This document shows positions 11,694 through 23,095 of a DNA stretch of 64,000 nt, piece after piece. Location: contig JAUZTG010000004.1 of NCBI GenBank assembly GCA_030734395.1, positions 124,001-188,000 on the forward strand. The letters are read 5' to 3'. The translations under genes and the position numbers were made by a program. Source of the DNA: Sarocladium kiliense. Lineage: Eukaryota > Ascomycota > Sordariomycetes > Hypocreales > Sarocladiaceae. The notes beneath the pieces were generated by a model. It was not told the DNA's origin. It saw only the letters and a program-made list of their open reading frames with translations, and did not search any database. Each line of letters starts with the position of its first letter. Position 1 is the first letter of the stretch.

Positions 11694-12601
11694 TCACATC
11701 TTGAAATCACCGTTCGATAGATACTCTTCATGCTGATAGTGCGGCATGAACTCGATGTACAATGTTTCCTGCAGTGCTCACATTAGTCTTAAAAACTACA
11801 CAAAACCCCCGAGTCATAGTCACTTACCGGAGTGCTGGCCATTTTGAAGTTATACGCGGCCTCTTCGTCACTGACAATGTGCTTCTCGTGTCCTGCAGCA
11901 TCCGCTAAGAGCTGTACTCTGCAACTCCTCTCCATCAGACAGAATAGAAAGGCTGCCTCATCAACTGTCTGTCCAACTGTGAGGAGGCCATGGTTCTTCA
12001 GAATGGCTGCCTTGCCAGTGCCCAGGCTTTCAGCGATTCTCGCGCCTTCTGATGCTTCGTTGGCAATGCCACCATAGTCTGAGTACACAGAGTGCGCTTT
12101 GTAGAAGTAGCACACGTCCTGATTGATCATCTCCAGGGGCTTGGCGAAAGCCGACCAAGCCCTTCCGTGAACGGAGTGAGTATGGCAAATCGCATGGACG
12201 TCGCTGCGGGCCTTGTGCACTGCGCTGTGAATCTGGAAGCCAGCAGCGTTAATGGAGCCATCCATGTTGCCACCAACTGTGTCGCCGTCTAGGTTAACGC
12301 AGATCATATCACTGGCTCTCATTAGGCCGAAGTGTACGCCAAGAGGATTGATCCAAATCCGGTCCTCGAATTCTGGGTCTCTCACACTGATGTGTCCAGA
12401 GATGCCCTCTGCGTAGCCTTCTCGGGCAAAGACCCGAAATGCCGCCGCCATGTGCTCGAGCTGCCACTGACGCTTGAGGGCATGTGATGCGAACTTTGGG
12501 ATAGAGGGGAGACCTTTGCCTCTATGAGCCATTGCGGCCACGGCATCAACTGCCTTCGTGGAAGCCACAGAGGCTACGGGCTCCGTTGCTGAAGGGGCCA
12601 T
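11694..12601 (-). CDS. Class II aldolase/adducin-domain protein
   Basis: Exons 12601-11828 and 11768-11694 give 282 residues. The class II aldolase/adducin fold is shown by the motif ISGHISVRDPE, the metal-binding pair in CHTHSVHGRAW, and a distal histidine in ILKNHGLLTVG. Bacterial relatives such as fuculose-phosphate aldolase use these histidines to hold zinc for retro-aldol cleavage. Fungal members of this group are widespread and mostly uncharacterised, and some act in catabolic clusters. The protein is cytosolic by appearance. It is divergent from the P450 at 13336 across 734 bases, and lies in line with the permease downstream. A role in splitting a hydroxy-acid intermediate of the left block is possible but not shown. 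Confidence 0.87.
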
Positions 12602-13335
12602 GATTGAAGTGCACTTCTTCGATATTGAGATGAGAATGCAGAATGAAACCTCTGCTGGATCAATCGTTTCTCTGGCAGTCTACCGTTATCTTCAGGAGTG
12701 GAAGTGAAGGGTTAGAGTGGGCGTCGTCAACTCTTCAATGTGATACGAGTGTATCTGCGACAGCGAGCTTCACAACGGTCTAAGTGACACTCATGGCCAT
12801 CCAGTCGGACGAACCGCTATGCTTATCTTCTGACTCGTTATCGATGAGCCATTGGAACATACGAAAGTCTAGATTTGCTATTGATCTTCCCCCACAGAGT
12901 CGAGACCCTGACAAGGGACGGGGCTGCCGATCCCCCGAAGTGAACGAAAGGGCCGTCATCGAGCCGTCTGACTGGTATCAGTGTCTCCGCATTTACTTGA
13001 CGAAGATTCAGGAACGCTTCAAGCAATCCGCTGTGCCAATGGGAGCAAGTTCGTTTGTCACAGCAGCCATGACCTGATGGCAACCCCGCGTTTTGGCGGC
13101 TCACCCGACACGATAAACTCCACACCATCACAGCTTCAACGGCACCTGATACCGTTGAAGTGTGCCAATGATGTTAGTGGAGTTACAAAAGGCTAGTGAT
13201 GACTGTTGATAAGACCACTTTCCCGATAGAAGGGTCGGATTGCGGGGGATCTGTTCCAGCTCTACCACTACAGAAGGATACTCTTGTTCTCATATGACCG
13301 GCACCGGATAACTCTCGCAATTGTCAAGAAGCAAA
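12602..13335. promoter_or_regulatory. Divergent promoter between aldolase-like gene and second P450
   Basis: A 734-base head-to-head spacer. It contains short open frames without motifs and no clear TATA box. It presumably drives both flanking genes. Confidence 0.45.
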
Positions 13336-15082
13336 ATGGCGTCGTCGACTATCTTGATTGCGAGCGCTGCAGCTTCGCTGCTCTTCGTCGCGTATTCGGT
13401 GCTGGAGGGTCTGGTTCTCAGCCCCTTGGCCAAGATCCCTGGTCCTAAGCTCTTCGCTCTTACACGATGGCGGTTGGCCTATGAGGATTGGAAGGGGACG
13501 AGAACCCAGAAGATCGATGATCTCCATCGTCAGTATGGAACAGCCGTCCGTGTTGGACCCAATGAGGTCTCTTTCAACAGTCAAAGTGCCCTCAGAACCA
13601 TCTACGGACCAGGAAGCCGCTATGGCAGGACCCAATTCTATCGCATGTTCGATGTCTATGGCAGGCAGAATCTCTTTACATTTCATTCATCTCTAGAACA
13701 TGGACGCAGAAAGAAGCTTCTATCCTTCGCTTACTCGAAGACCAACATCCTGAATGAAACTGTAGCTAGCATGGTGGAGGACAAGGCCGACAAGTTCATG
13801 AAGCTCATCGACTCAGAGCCGGAGCATATCAGCGATGTCTTCAGCACCCTGCACTACTATTCATTGGACAATATCACAGCTTTCCTTTACGGCAAGTATG
13901 GATCTACCTCTGCTATGGAGGGCACACAAGCCCATCGCGCGCTCATCGGGGACATTCTGGATCCTGCTCGTCGCACGCTCTCTTGGTTCGCGGTACATTT
14001 GCCTAGCCTGACTCGCTGGCTATACACACGAACGGATATGGCAGAGAGGCTAGTACGTCCTGTTCTGCCCATGCAGAAGCCGGCGACGTATACGGGCATT
14101 CGAGCATTCGCACTGGAAGCTTACAACCGCTTTCGGCACGATATGGAGCATGGAAACTCCAATGGTACGTCTACTTGTCACTTGCTGGCGCAGGTCTAAG
14201 TAATTACAAAATACTTATTGTACTCGCAGGTGATGATGGTTCCATCCTTAGCCGCCTTTGGAAACATTCTCAAGAGGACAAAACCGATCGACTTGACCAT
14301 CTGGACATTGCATCGGAGTGTGCAGACCACTTCCTGGCAGGAATCGATACCACCAGTGACACTCTGATGTTCCTCGTCTGGGCACTCTCCCTCCCAGGCT
14401 CTGCGAAGTTCCAAGAAAAGCTGCGAGAGGAAGTACTTGGCCTCCCCGAGGAAGCACTCATACAGACTGGCACCCCACGAGCCGCCGAGAGTGACAAGTG
14501 CACATATCTGAATGCCGTCATCAAGGAGACTCTCCGTCTCTACGCACCACTTCCATCATACGAGCCAAGATCATTGGACATAGACTCCGAGATCGATGGT
14601 TTCCCCATTCCAGCTCACACTGTGGTCGGCATGTCGCCATTCTCTCTACATAGGAACCCGGCGATCTTCCATGATCCTCTGGAGTTCAACCCTGATCGGT
14701 GGATGGGGCCAGACGCGAAAGAGTTGAACAGGTGGTTCTGGGCCTTCTCTAGCGGAGGAAGAATGTGTATTGGGATGCAGTATGTCTCGTCCTTGTTCCA
14801 AACTTATCGAAAGTACTCGATTCTTTCGCTGACCGACCGAATAGCCTTGCCATGGCCGAGATGACCACTCTGGCAGCCACGATCTACCGAAAGTACCAGA
14901 CCGTGATAGCTCCTGGGTTTGAAGGTGCTACCCCAGGAATCACGGCAAGGTTTGAGCTGTTCTATGACCCACGCTTCCCAAGAATGATGGTAAGGATATA
15001 CCCCGTGTTGCAGTTGACCCTAGCACGGCTGACCTAGAAACAGGAGCATTACTGCCCGATCAAGTTCCAGGAAGTGAGTTGA
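13336..15082 (+). CDS. Cytochrome P450 monooxygenase, four exons
   Basis: Exons 13336-14164, 14230-14779, 14845-14989 and 15044-15082 give 520 residues. An N-terminal hydrophobic anchor (LIASAAASLLFVAY) is followed by a proline-rich hinge (IPGPKLFALT). The I-helix oxygen-binding motif is AGIDTTSDT, the K-helix ExxR is KETLRLY, the meander has FNPDRW, and the heme loop FSSGGRMCIG with the cysteine ligand is followed by MHLAMAEM after splicing of the second intron. The spliced ending EHYCPIKFQEVS is less certain. It resembles the broad group of fungal P450s related to benzoate-4-hydroxylase and pisatin-demethylase-like enzymes, not the CYP504-like gene at 5322. It is an ER-membrane enzyme of unknown substrate and closes the left metabolic block. 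Confidence 0.88.
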
Positions 15083-15497
15083 GAAAATATGCAAGACTTG
15101 GGGTCAAAAGCCGCCGACGGCTCGTTCATCTCCTAGCACAGAGTGGTGGGAGCTGGATCACAACGGATTAGAGCAAATTCGCCAAGGCTCTTGATCTTTC
15201 CTGCGTAAATTTGGTGCCTTAGAGAAAGCCATAGACCCAAAGTGTGTGACAATAGAAGCTTCCACACAACGACAGGAACCTGAATCTCGATGAGTCTCCA
15301 ACGATTTCAGTAACCTTTGTGAACCTGCAGCCAATCATTCGCTGGACTGCTTGATGGCCCTGTTCAAACAAGGCATTGGGATACCCGTCATCGGGAATAG
15401 CTTATTACATGTTCCTCTCTCAGGACAGGTTGTCTGCTGCCTCCAAAACGATGGTAGCGGCCATGCGTCTCGGAACGTCCATATTTCGGGGACTCCT
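15083..15497. other. Intergenic stretch between convergent P450 and TOP3
   Basis: About 415 bases of 3' flanking sequence from two convergent genes. Nothing else is recognised. Confidence 0.55.
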
Positions 15498-17754
15498 TTA
15501 CTGGGAAAATACGTACTGACGACAGGCCTGAGACTCCGTTAGCCCATATGTCCATTCACTTCGCAGCATGTGAGTGGCTTCTCGCAGGAGTACAACTTAC
15601 TGCACGCAACACGTCCAGCTTCTCTTGTGTCTGCATAAACACGTGACGATATTGCGCAATGCTTTCCCGCAACACCACTTCCTTCGTTGTCTGCCCATCG
15701 CAGATAGCCTTCATCTTCAGCTCCATCTCCTTGCGCAAGAAAGGCTTGCCCAGGCTCGTCTCAAAGTTCATCCGGTCGAAGCCCTTGATCAGCGCCACAC
15801 CCAGCTTAGTGGGCACAAATCTTCGTTGGCCACCTCGACCACTTCCTCTTGCTGATGCGCCACCACGGCCGCCTCGTGGTGCTCTCCCTCCGCGACCTCG
15901 GCCGCGAGTGCTCCTCGATGCTGGGGCAGGCTCCTCATCTTCACCGTCTGCCGCGGCGTCGCTTCCTCCTTGTATCGTTGCAACGTACTCCCTATCTTGG
16001 ATCTTCTGAATGTGCTCGGCCATCGTCGCATCAGTCCCAATTCCATTTGCGTCCATCAATGCGATGAGGTCCGCTTCGGTCAGAAACGAAGGCGGAGAGG
16101 TTTTGCCTTCAGTCATCATCACGGACGTTGGTTCGAATCGCTCCCCCAGCGTCAGATTGGGAAGCTCCTTGCTGTTGGACCATTTGGAGTAGATGAATAC
16201 ATCAAGATAGTTCCTTGCCAGGACCACCACTCCATGTGCGCTGAACTTCTCGTCTCCATACTGGATGTCGATGTCGGTGGCTTTCCCCAGAGCATCTTCT
16301 GAGCAACACGCCAGGAACCGGCGAACAACGTATTCGTAGAGCCGCCCTTCGTCATGATTGAGAACAGATGGTGCAGCGTAGGTAATGGGGTGGATCGGCG
16401 GATGCGCTTTATCGTCATGTTTGCCTTCACGGGGCTGTCGGAAGTTGCCATTTTCCAGAAGCCCCCGCGCATATGACCCCCATCTTTGGTCCGGATACTG
16501 CTTCTCGACCAAGGCTTTCAGGTTCATACCTTTGTCGAACCTGTCCGTCTCGGTCCTCGGGTAGCTGATGAAACCTCTATTGTACAGTCCCTCAGCGATG
16601 GTCATGGCTTGCTGTCCAGTCATCCGAAGCATGGCAGTGGCAGCCTTCTGCAGCTCAACTGTAGTCAAAGGGAGCGGCTTATAATTGCGCGTCGGGCGGT
16701 CTTGGACTTTAGTCACTTCGGCCATTTTCGCGGCTAGACAGCGCTCGTAGAGAATCGTGGTGGACATCCGATCAAATAGTCTGTTCCGAGCCCATGAGAA
16801 GTCGGCACCATTGCCCTCTTTGGTGTGTGACAAGGTGATGCTCCAAAACGGCTCAGAGACGAAGTTGGCCACCTTGAAATATTGGTCGACGACAAACCCC
16901 AGAGTCGGAAACTGGCAACCGCCTGATGTTGAGTCAGAGATGGGGGTGTCACTCGATCAGATGGGGGCGCTCACCATAGCTCAATGTAAGATCCTCCATT
17001 GGACCACCCAGAGGACGCAAGCTATTCGTCATGAATCTGGTGAAGGCATACCCAATTCGAAGGTCCAGCTCGATTCGAGTCGATACAGCATCGACTTGCT
17101 TCTCATCAAGATCAGTAAGCCTCTGAGCGGCTTGAATGACGTGCCTGGGGGTGTTCGGTCAATACTTGCGCGGCTTCAAAGAACGGAGAATACTTACGCC
17201 CGTTCGATATTGCTGAACTTTGCACGCTTGACTTGAATATTGGGGTTGCCTTTACGTGCTGATGTCACAATCTCGTGGCCGATGTGCTCACCTTCTCGGT
17301 CACAATCGGTCCAAATGATGAGCAGCCGCGCATACTTCGCCTGCGACTCTATGTTCTGTGCGATGGTTTTCTTGTCCTACAGATCGTGAGTTCGTGGCAG
17401 ACTTCAACTCGAGTTTATCACATACCTCGTGAACATTCGTGATGACAGGCGCATGAAACAGGGATTCCGGCGGCGGGAAGCTCCAGTTCTTGTATTCGCT
17501 GGAGAACTCAAGCGCTGTGAGATGGCCAGTGACGCAAGTCATGGTGACGTTGCAAGGGCCGTATCCCTGGCCGAAGTTGAAGTTGAATGCATAGTTCTTG
17601 ATGTACTGGCTGCGAGTGTTGTGCTAGACTAGTGTGAGATGGTTGATGTCTGTCCAGAACATTGTTGACTTACAGTCGTGTACGAACCACCAGCCAGGTG
17701 GCCGGCTACAGCCTTGGAAATAGATGGCTTCTCAGCCACACAAAGAACTTTCAT
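15498..17754 (-). CDS. TOP3: DNA topoisomerase III (type IA)
   Basis: Exons 17754-17674, 17623-17426, 17376-17198, 17131-16974, 16922-15601 and 15527-15498 give 655 residues, close to the yeast Top3 length of 656. The Toprim domain shows VAEKPS at the start, TCVTGHL, and the metal-binding IWTDCDREGEH. The catalytic tyrosine lies in FISYPRTETDRF near residue 325. The enzyme passes single DNA strands and works with a RecQ helicase and Rmi1 to dissolve double Holliday junctions in the nucleus. An arginine-glycine-rich insert (RGRGGRAPRGGRGG and more) lies late in the protein. The last small exon (ACRQYVFSQ) is inferred from splice signals; without it the frame stops at 15556. It is divergent from the DUF1295 gene. 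Confidence 0.92.
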
Positions 17755-18341
17755 CTCTATCTTCGGGATTTGACACTAGATTTGCTATGTTCGACATAGG
17801 CGGTCCGGGGCGTCCGGGAGGTGAAGATGGAGGGCAGGTTCCGCATGCAAGTCCTCCAACACTACTAATGTGTTTTCGCAGGTAGACTTCATGGCGAGAG
17901 AGCAGCTGGTCTTGTGATATTAGGTGATCATTCTCAGTCTTGCCAGATGGGCAAGCTGAAGCTGCCTGATGTGTATGCAAGGACGGTAAAAAGTGAAGCT
18001 ATTCTGAAGACGCGTTTGACGCGTAAAGTGGGTTCTGAGGGGTAGGCTGGGCAGCCTGGAAGCTTAGCGCAGTCAGTCGCTGGAGGCGCCCAGCTGGTGC
18101 CATTTACAGGCGGCCAAACCCCCCTGTCAGGCACCGCCGATCCAGAGTCTTAGCAGCGATGGGGACAGGCGACCACTGTGGGGAGACCTGCAACGTCCAT
18201 CGGGTTCATGGATCTATGACGCCGGCCATACGACGCCACAGTCGCATCTGGCCTCTCCCATTCTGTTCTCCTACACCTCTTCCATCCACATTCAAGATCC
18301 GATCTCGAGATTCACAAACCGCGAGAGAGAGCTCAACCAAT
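17755..18341. promoter_or_regulatory. Divergent promoter between TOP3 and DUF1295 gene
   Basis: A 587-base head-to-head spacer. A CT-rich stretch precedes the DUF1295 start, as is usual for fungal leaders. No specific binding site is claimed. Confidence 0.45.
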
Positions 18342-19586
18342 ATGGCGCTCCCAATTGTCAAGTCCCTTCAGGACTGTGCCGACTATCACCAAACCGTCGA
18401 GCCTTTCATCCCTCAGCTTTATGCCTTACCTCAACGACTGCTCGACACTGCTGGCTCTCCCTCGAGCTTGCGACAGCTTTACATCGAGACCAACCCGCTC
18501 ATCTCAGGCTTTGCTATTTCCATTGCCCTTGGTGCTGTCTTCCTTGTTGTCTCTGAGATCAACAGGAACTACTCACAAGTTGATCGCATGTGGAGTATCC
18601 TGCCAAATCTCTACATTGTCCATTTCGCAGCATGGGCGCATCTGGCCGGCATTCCGAGCAACCGCGTGAACCTCGTTGCCGCTTTTTCCACGGTTTGGAG
18701 CGTGAGTTATAAGAAGAACTCTAGTACCTATGTGAGGCTAATCGTCGACGTGTAGATTCGCCTCACGTATAACTACTACCGCCGCGGAGGCTATAGTGTT
18801 GGGTCGGAGGATTATAGATGGTGTGTAGCATCTGACCACCACCTTTCCCAGGCTATATTCCAGCATTGCTAACCCTCTACAGGGAGATCCTCCAGAAATA
18901 TGTGCCCGGTTTCGTCTGGTTCATCTTCAATGTCACGTTCATCTCGTTCATTCAGAGTATTCTGCTTTTCCTCTTCGCCTCACTCCCAACTTACACCATT
19001 CTCGTTTCGACGCAACATGAGCCCAACATCACCACTGCGGACATCTTTTATTTCCTGGTAGAGATTGCATTGGTCTTCAGCGAATGGATTAGCGACGGAC
19101 AGCAGTGGAGTAAGCTTTACCCCCCTTTGAACAGTCCGGAAAGGGTTCAGAGACTGACAAGTCGCAGAGTACCAAACTGCCAAGTACCAGTATAAGGATG
19201 ACGGAAAGGTTCGCGACGGATACACCAAAGCCGAGTTGGAGCGTGGCTTCAACACGACTGGCCTGTTCGCGTACAGCCGACATCCCAACTTCTTCGCCGA
19301 GCAGACAATCTGGTTTATGCTCTACCAGTGGGCCTGTTTCTCCACCAACACGCTATATAATTGGACATTTGCCGGCTCAGCCTTTCTGATTCTGCTGTTC
19401 CAGGGATCGACTTGGCTTACTGAGCTGATTACCTCAGGCAAGTACCCTGAGTACGTGGAGTACAAGAAGCAAGTGCCTATGTTCATGCCCAGCATCCGCT
19501 ACCTCGGTGGTTACACTCCTCCGGGTCCCAAAGTCATTAGGACAAGCGATTTGGTCAAGCGTCAAGAGGGGAAGAAGCAGAAGTAG
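18342..19586 (+). CDS. DUF1295 membrane protein (steroid-reductase-like fold)
   Basis: Exons 18342-18701, 18756-18820, 18883-19109 and 19168-19586 give 356 residues. Several hydrophobic segments are seen, for example ISGFAISIALGAVFLVV and a long run around residues 150-185. The C-terminal signature is typical of DUF1295 and its relatives in the isoprenylcysteine methyltransferase and 3-oxo-5-alpha-steroid reductase group: GLFAYSRHPNFFAEQTIWF, with a closing KYPEYVEYKKQVPMFMP. Family members are thought to bind NADPH or S-adenosylmethionine, but the fungal proteins have no settled function. It is probably in the endoplasmic reticulum. The C-terminus KKQK and the stop codon lie in an imperfect AGNAG trinucleotide run. 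It is convergent with the PHO13-like gene. Confidence 0.88.
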
Positions 19587-19612
19587 AAGCAGAAGCAGAA
19601 GTAGTAGCAGCA
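19570..19612 (+). repeat. Imperfect GAAGCA/GAAGTA trinucleotide run
   Basis: A purine-rich run of AAG, CAG and TAG triplets spans the stop codon of the DUF1295 gene and continues beyond it. The stop codon is itself one unit of the run, so length or base changes could alter the C-terminus. Confidence 0.8.
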
Positions 19613-19687
19613 ATTCCTGTTGTTCAGGTGTGATCATTCGGACGATACCACCATGGCATGGCGTCGAGTGCCAGAGTATCAGATGCC

Positions 19688-19711
19688 CAGAGGGTCAGAG
19701 GGTCAGAGGGT
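19688..19711. repeat. Three tandem copies of CAGAGGGT
   Basis: Three exact 8-base copies follow one another in the spacer between two convergent genes. It is probably a microsatellite without function. Confidence 0.85.
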
Positions 19712-19786
19712 TAGCGGGAAGGGTTCGGGAAGATTCAAAGAGATCTATCGGTATAATCATAGCCATCTATAAGCGAATGCTCTTCA

Positions 19787-20880
19787 TTACTCCTTGGCGG
19801 CCAATAAGTCGCTCAACTTGTCCGCGTAGAACTTTGGGACCGCGACAGCATCCTCCTTCTGCCAACCATCTTTCTTGTCAACGCCCGTCAAAACGTGCAG
19901 CGTACCGCCAAGCTTGCCTTCGATACCGAACTTGATGTCAGTATTGAGACGGTCACCGATCATGCAAGTTCTGGCGCGATCGAGCTGGAACTTGCCCTCG
20001 ACAGCGTCCATCATCGCTTGACTCGGCTTGCCAAGAGCGAGAGGCTGTTGACCAGTAGCGTGAATGAGGGGAATGGTGACAGATCCTGCGCCGAGGAAGA
20101 AGTTGTGGAACATGGGCAAGGTCGAGTCGATGTTGGTGGCCAGGAACGTCGCGCCGCGTTTGAGATAATGCATGCCATGAGCAAGTTTCAGGTAGTTGAC
20201 GTGGTAGTCCAGACCAGCGAGCACGACGCCAACCTCCGGGTCCAACAGTGAGCCATCAGCGATGCCCTTGAAGTCATCAGGAGTGATATCCCTTCGGAAC
20301 TCCGGATCCGTGCCACCAATGAACTTGACGCCTTCAGACTCCAACTCCGTCTCGATACCGAGCTCGCCGAGAACATAGACCTTGGACTTGTTGGGAGGAA
20401 GCTTGAGGATGCGGGAGATGTAGATGGAGGCGGAGTAGGCGGAGCCGAAGATGTCTTCAACCTCGGAGGGGATGCCGAGGGAAGTGAGTTTCTTCAGGTA
20501 CTCTTCACGGGACTTTGTGGAGTTATTGGTGACAAAGATTGTTCTCTTTCCTAACCACGGGGGGTCTTAGTGACACGAATCGAGATGAACAGCGGCCGCT
20601 GGGGTAGAGGAACCTTTGGAGCGAAGAAATGCTATCGTTTCGGGGATATTCTCGAAGATGGAGTCACCAGACCACAGTACGCCTGGGAATTTGTCAACTC
20701 GAGTCTTCATCTGATCCAGTTTACATGTACGGACCATCGCAATCCAGTAAGAACACCTAAACAAGAGTCAGCGTCATGGAAACATCAGTCCAATTCGGCT
20801 AAATGACGCACATCGAATTGGTCAATGAAGTCATTGATAGCAGCATTGTTGCCGCTGAGATATTTCGGCTGCTCGGCCAT
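19787..20880 (-). CDS. PHO13: 4-nitrophenylphosphatase / phosphoglycolate-type HAD phosphatase
   Basis: Exons 20880-20812, 20756-20735, 20682-20614 and 20550-19787 give 307 residues, the usual size for the family. The HAD motif I (VFLLDCDGVLW) is split over a 22-base micro-exon and the next exon. Motif II is FVTNNSTKS, and the end carries the motif IV region MIGDRLNTDIKFG after LGKPS. Known members (yeast Pho13, mammalian PGP) hydrolyse 2-phosphoglycolate and side products of glycolytic enzymes such as 4-phosphoerythronate, and act on 4-nitrophenyl phosphate in the test tube. It is soluble and magnesium-dependent. The third intron has a weaker donor (GTTCCT), but it is needed to keep the frame. 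The gene is convergent with the DUF1295 gene. Confidence 0.9.
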
Positions 20881-21813
20881 CTTGTTGAAGTCTAACACTG
20901 TACTGAGAGGCGGTCTATCTCGGTTCTAATGGTGAATGGTGAGATGTTGATGAGGTCGACGGTGGGTAGTGTCGTGCTTCTCAAGCGGCTCAGTAGTGGA
21001 GCTTTCCGGCGACTTGCGCGATGGAACCTAGACGCATCGGAGCAAAGTCCGGATGACTTGCAACGGTTCCTGCTTCAAGTCTTCTATGCGTTTCTGCTAC
21101 TCACTCTCTCATATTGTTTTGTCTATCAATTATTATTGTTCCCCATTATTCTTCATACACAGTCCTTACGGTTGCAAACTCAATACAGACACATTTTTCT
21201 CGGCACTCATACATGGCAATGAGCCCTGGCTTCACTGACTCAAACGCAACCCTCGCGACGACGATGCGAGTTTTCTCCGACGATGACAATCTCCTAGTGT
21301 TTGGCGCAAACCTTCTAGCAGTAAATAGCAGCTCATCACTGTCAGCTTGCGTCCGACTCTAGGATCCCGAAAAGTTGTTACCCCGCCGAAGCCCTTTCTG
21401 CCCCTCCATGACGTTGTGGTGCATCCACAAGACCCTTCGCGCATGTGGCGAGTAAACTCTTTAGCGGACGCCGGTCCGCTTTGGCTGACATTTCACCGCC
21501 GTCCGGTGCTGTGGACCACGTTCAATTTTCGGATATTAGTTTTACGAGTCGCGAGACCGAGTTTATGCTCCTCCCTCCTCGCGTAGGTCAGGCTGCTTCA
21601 AACCCCACGCCCGACGGAAGGCCTGTGGGTTTCCGCATGGTGTCGCACGAGAAAGGGTTTGCGATCCACGTTTGGTCACAGCCGTACTTAAGACTGTAGG
21701 AGACCCTCGTTTTGACTTGACACTACTTATCTTCCCTCGCAAACTTCAGTCTTTCTGTACTTGTCCTCAACATTAAGACATTACCATCTCCAAACGCGTC
21801 TCCAGAATCCATC
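20881..21813. promoter_or_regulatory. Divergent spacer upstream of PHO13-like gene and small unknown gene
   Basis: About 930 bases. Several short open frames occur but none has a motif. A CTTAAG-containing stretch lies near 21686, about 130 bases before the start at 21814. Confidence 0.4.
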
Positions 21814-22200
21814 ATGGCATCCACCACAACAAGTAGAAGCACCTCCACCGACCAAGAGGCCACCTACGTCGCCAGAATCATGAACTCCACCACTCCTACT
21901 TCCTCCACTGCTTCCAGCCGCGATCCAAGCACATCTCGAGCTCCCGCGACAGCACAACGTCCATCTATCGACCCTCTCCGACAGACCTTCCCCAAACCGA
22001 CCGACGAATTTGACATGGAGACAGCTATGGATCGCCGTCCAGGTCGATGGTCATTCAGGGGACAGCTGAAGCAACAACAGGAGCGGGAGGAGGAGCAGGA
22101 ACGACGTGCAGCGCTCGACCAAGCAAGCGGAAAGAACAGAGAGGACTTGGAGGCGGCGAAGAGAGATCTCATGAAGTCGTTTGCGGAGCTGAGCAGATGA
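21814..22200 (+). CDS. Small hypothetical protein, Ser/Thr-rich with charged C-terminus
   Basis: A single-exon 128-residue frame with a good ATG context (ccatcATGGC). The first half is rich in serine, threonine and proline and looks disordered. The middle has a more conserved-looking block (FDMETAMDRRPGRWSFRG), and the end is a charged, probably helical stretch (QQQEREEEQERRAA up to LMKSFAELSR). There is no signal peptide or membrane segment. I do not recognise a characterised family. The composition shift from disordered to helical, plus the clean start and stop, favours a real gene over chance, but no function is proposed. Confidence 0.6.
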   Translation: MASTTTSRSTSTDQEATYVARIMNSTTPTSSTASSRDPSTSRAPATAQRPSIDPLRQTFPKPTDEFDMETAMDRRPGRWSFRGQLKQQQEREEEQERRAALDQASGKNREDLEAAKRDLMKSFAELSR

Positions 22201-22370
22201 CGGAATGAGTAGGCATTGGCAACGGCGAAGGGCATTTGATTCGAGCATCTTTTAGCGTTTTCCCAGACGGACTTGGATCCAGCTACCATTTTGGTACTTA
22301 TGCAACTGTATAGAGATACTGATTTCACGCAATTCGAACACTTGTAGTACACAGCAGCCTGATCCTGTGC

Positions 22371-23095
22371 TTAAGCAGCCCTGTCGACAATAGACTGAAG
22401 ACGGGCGCCAAGAGTGAATCCGTAGGCCACAGTAGCGATAATCGTTCCCAGGTTCACCAGCATAGAAATGCCATGGATCTGGCCGAAGCGCTTGTTGAGC
22501 ACCTGCATCTCATCGGATTGAGGTCCCTCAGCCCACCAGTCTTTACCATCTCGCTTGACTGCAGAGTGTCAGTATATAGCATTCCCCACATGCTCAGATA
22601 GCAATGGCGTACCTTGGCCCCTGCGCTCCTTGATGATCTTCAGTGTCGCAGGCATCAAGACACCCAGGTTCAGAACTCCAGTAGCGAAGGCGACGCCAAT
22701 GGGGAGGAGCGAGTCCCAGCGGCTTGAAACGTCGAACAAGCCACTCAAACCGGACGGCACACCGAGAAGGGGGCTTCCGGGGAAGGTCAACGCCAGGACG
22801 ACCGGTAGAGCGGATTGTAGGCTGAAGTAGATAGGGAACAAGTTGTTCTGAATGGCCGAGAAGTTGTGTCGGTCAACCGTCTTGAACATTACGGGGCCAC
22901 TGACAAAGCTCTGTATCCAGGTCAGCTGCGGTATGCCATGGATGTTCAGGTAAAGAAACATACGTGCCAGGCGGATGCGCCCAACAATGTGCCATATCTG
23001 CCCAGATTAGAGAAAGCTCAATGGGTCTTGTTTGAGAGTATTACTCACGAAATGATGTGGTAGGGAGCTGGAGACAGGATTAATGAGGCCGCCAT
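22371..23095 (-). CDS. TMEM205-like (DUF4149) small membrane protein
   Basis: Exons 23095-23049, 22997-22964, 22910-22613 and 22558-22371 give 188 residues with about four hydrophobic segments. The pattern fits the TMEM205/DUF4149 domain: GASAWHSFVSGPVMFK near residues 21-36, PIYFSLQSALPVVLAL, and GVLNLGVLMPATLKI, ending with a last membrane helix GISMLVNLGTIIATVAYGF. Human TMEM205 is linked to vesicle traffic and cisplatin resistance, but fungal members are uncharacterised. All introns have consensus ends. It is head-to-head with the Ku80 gene across 340 bases, so the two may share promoter sequence. Confidence 0.82.

Noticed and set aside
15083..15497. Transposon remnant between P450 and TOP3
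   Set aside because: No terminal repeats, target duplications or transposase text could be found.
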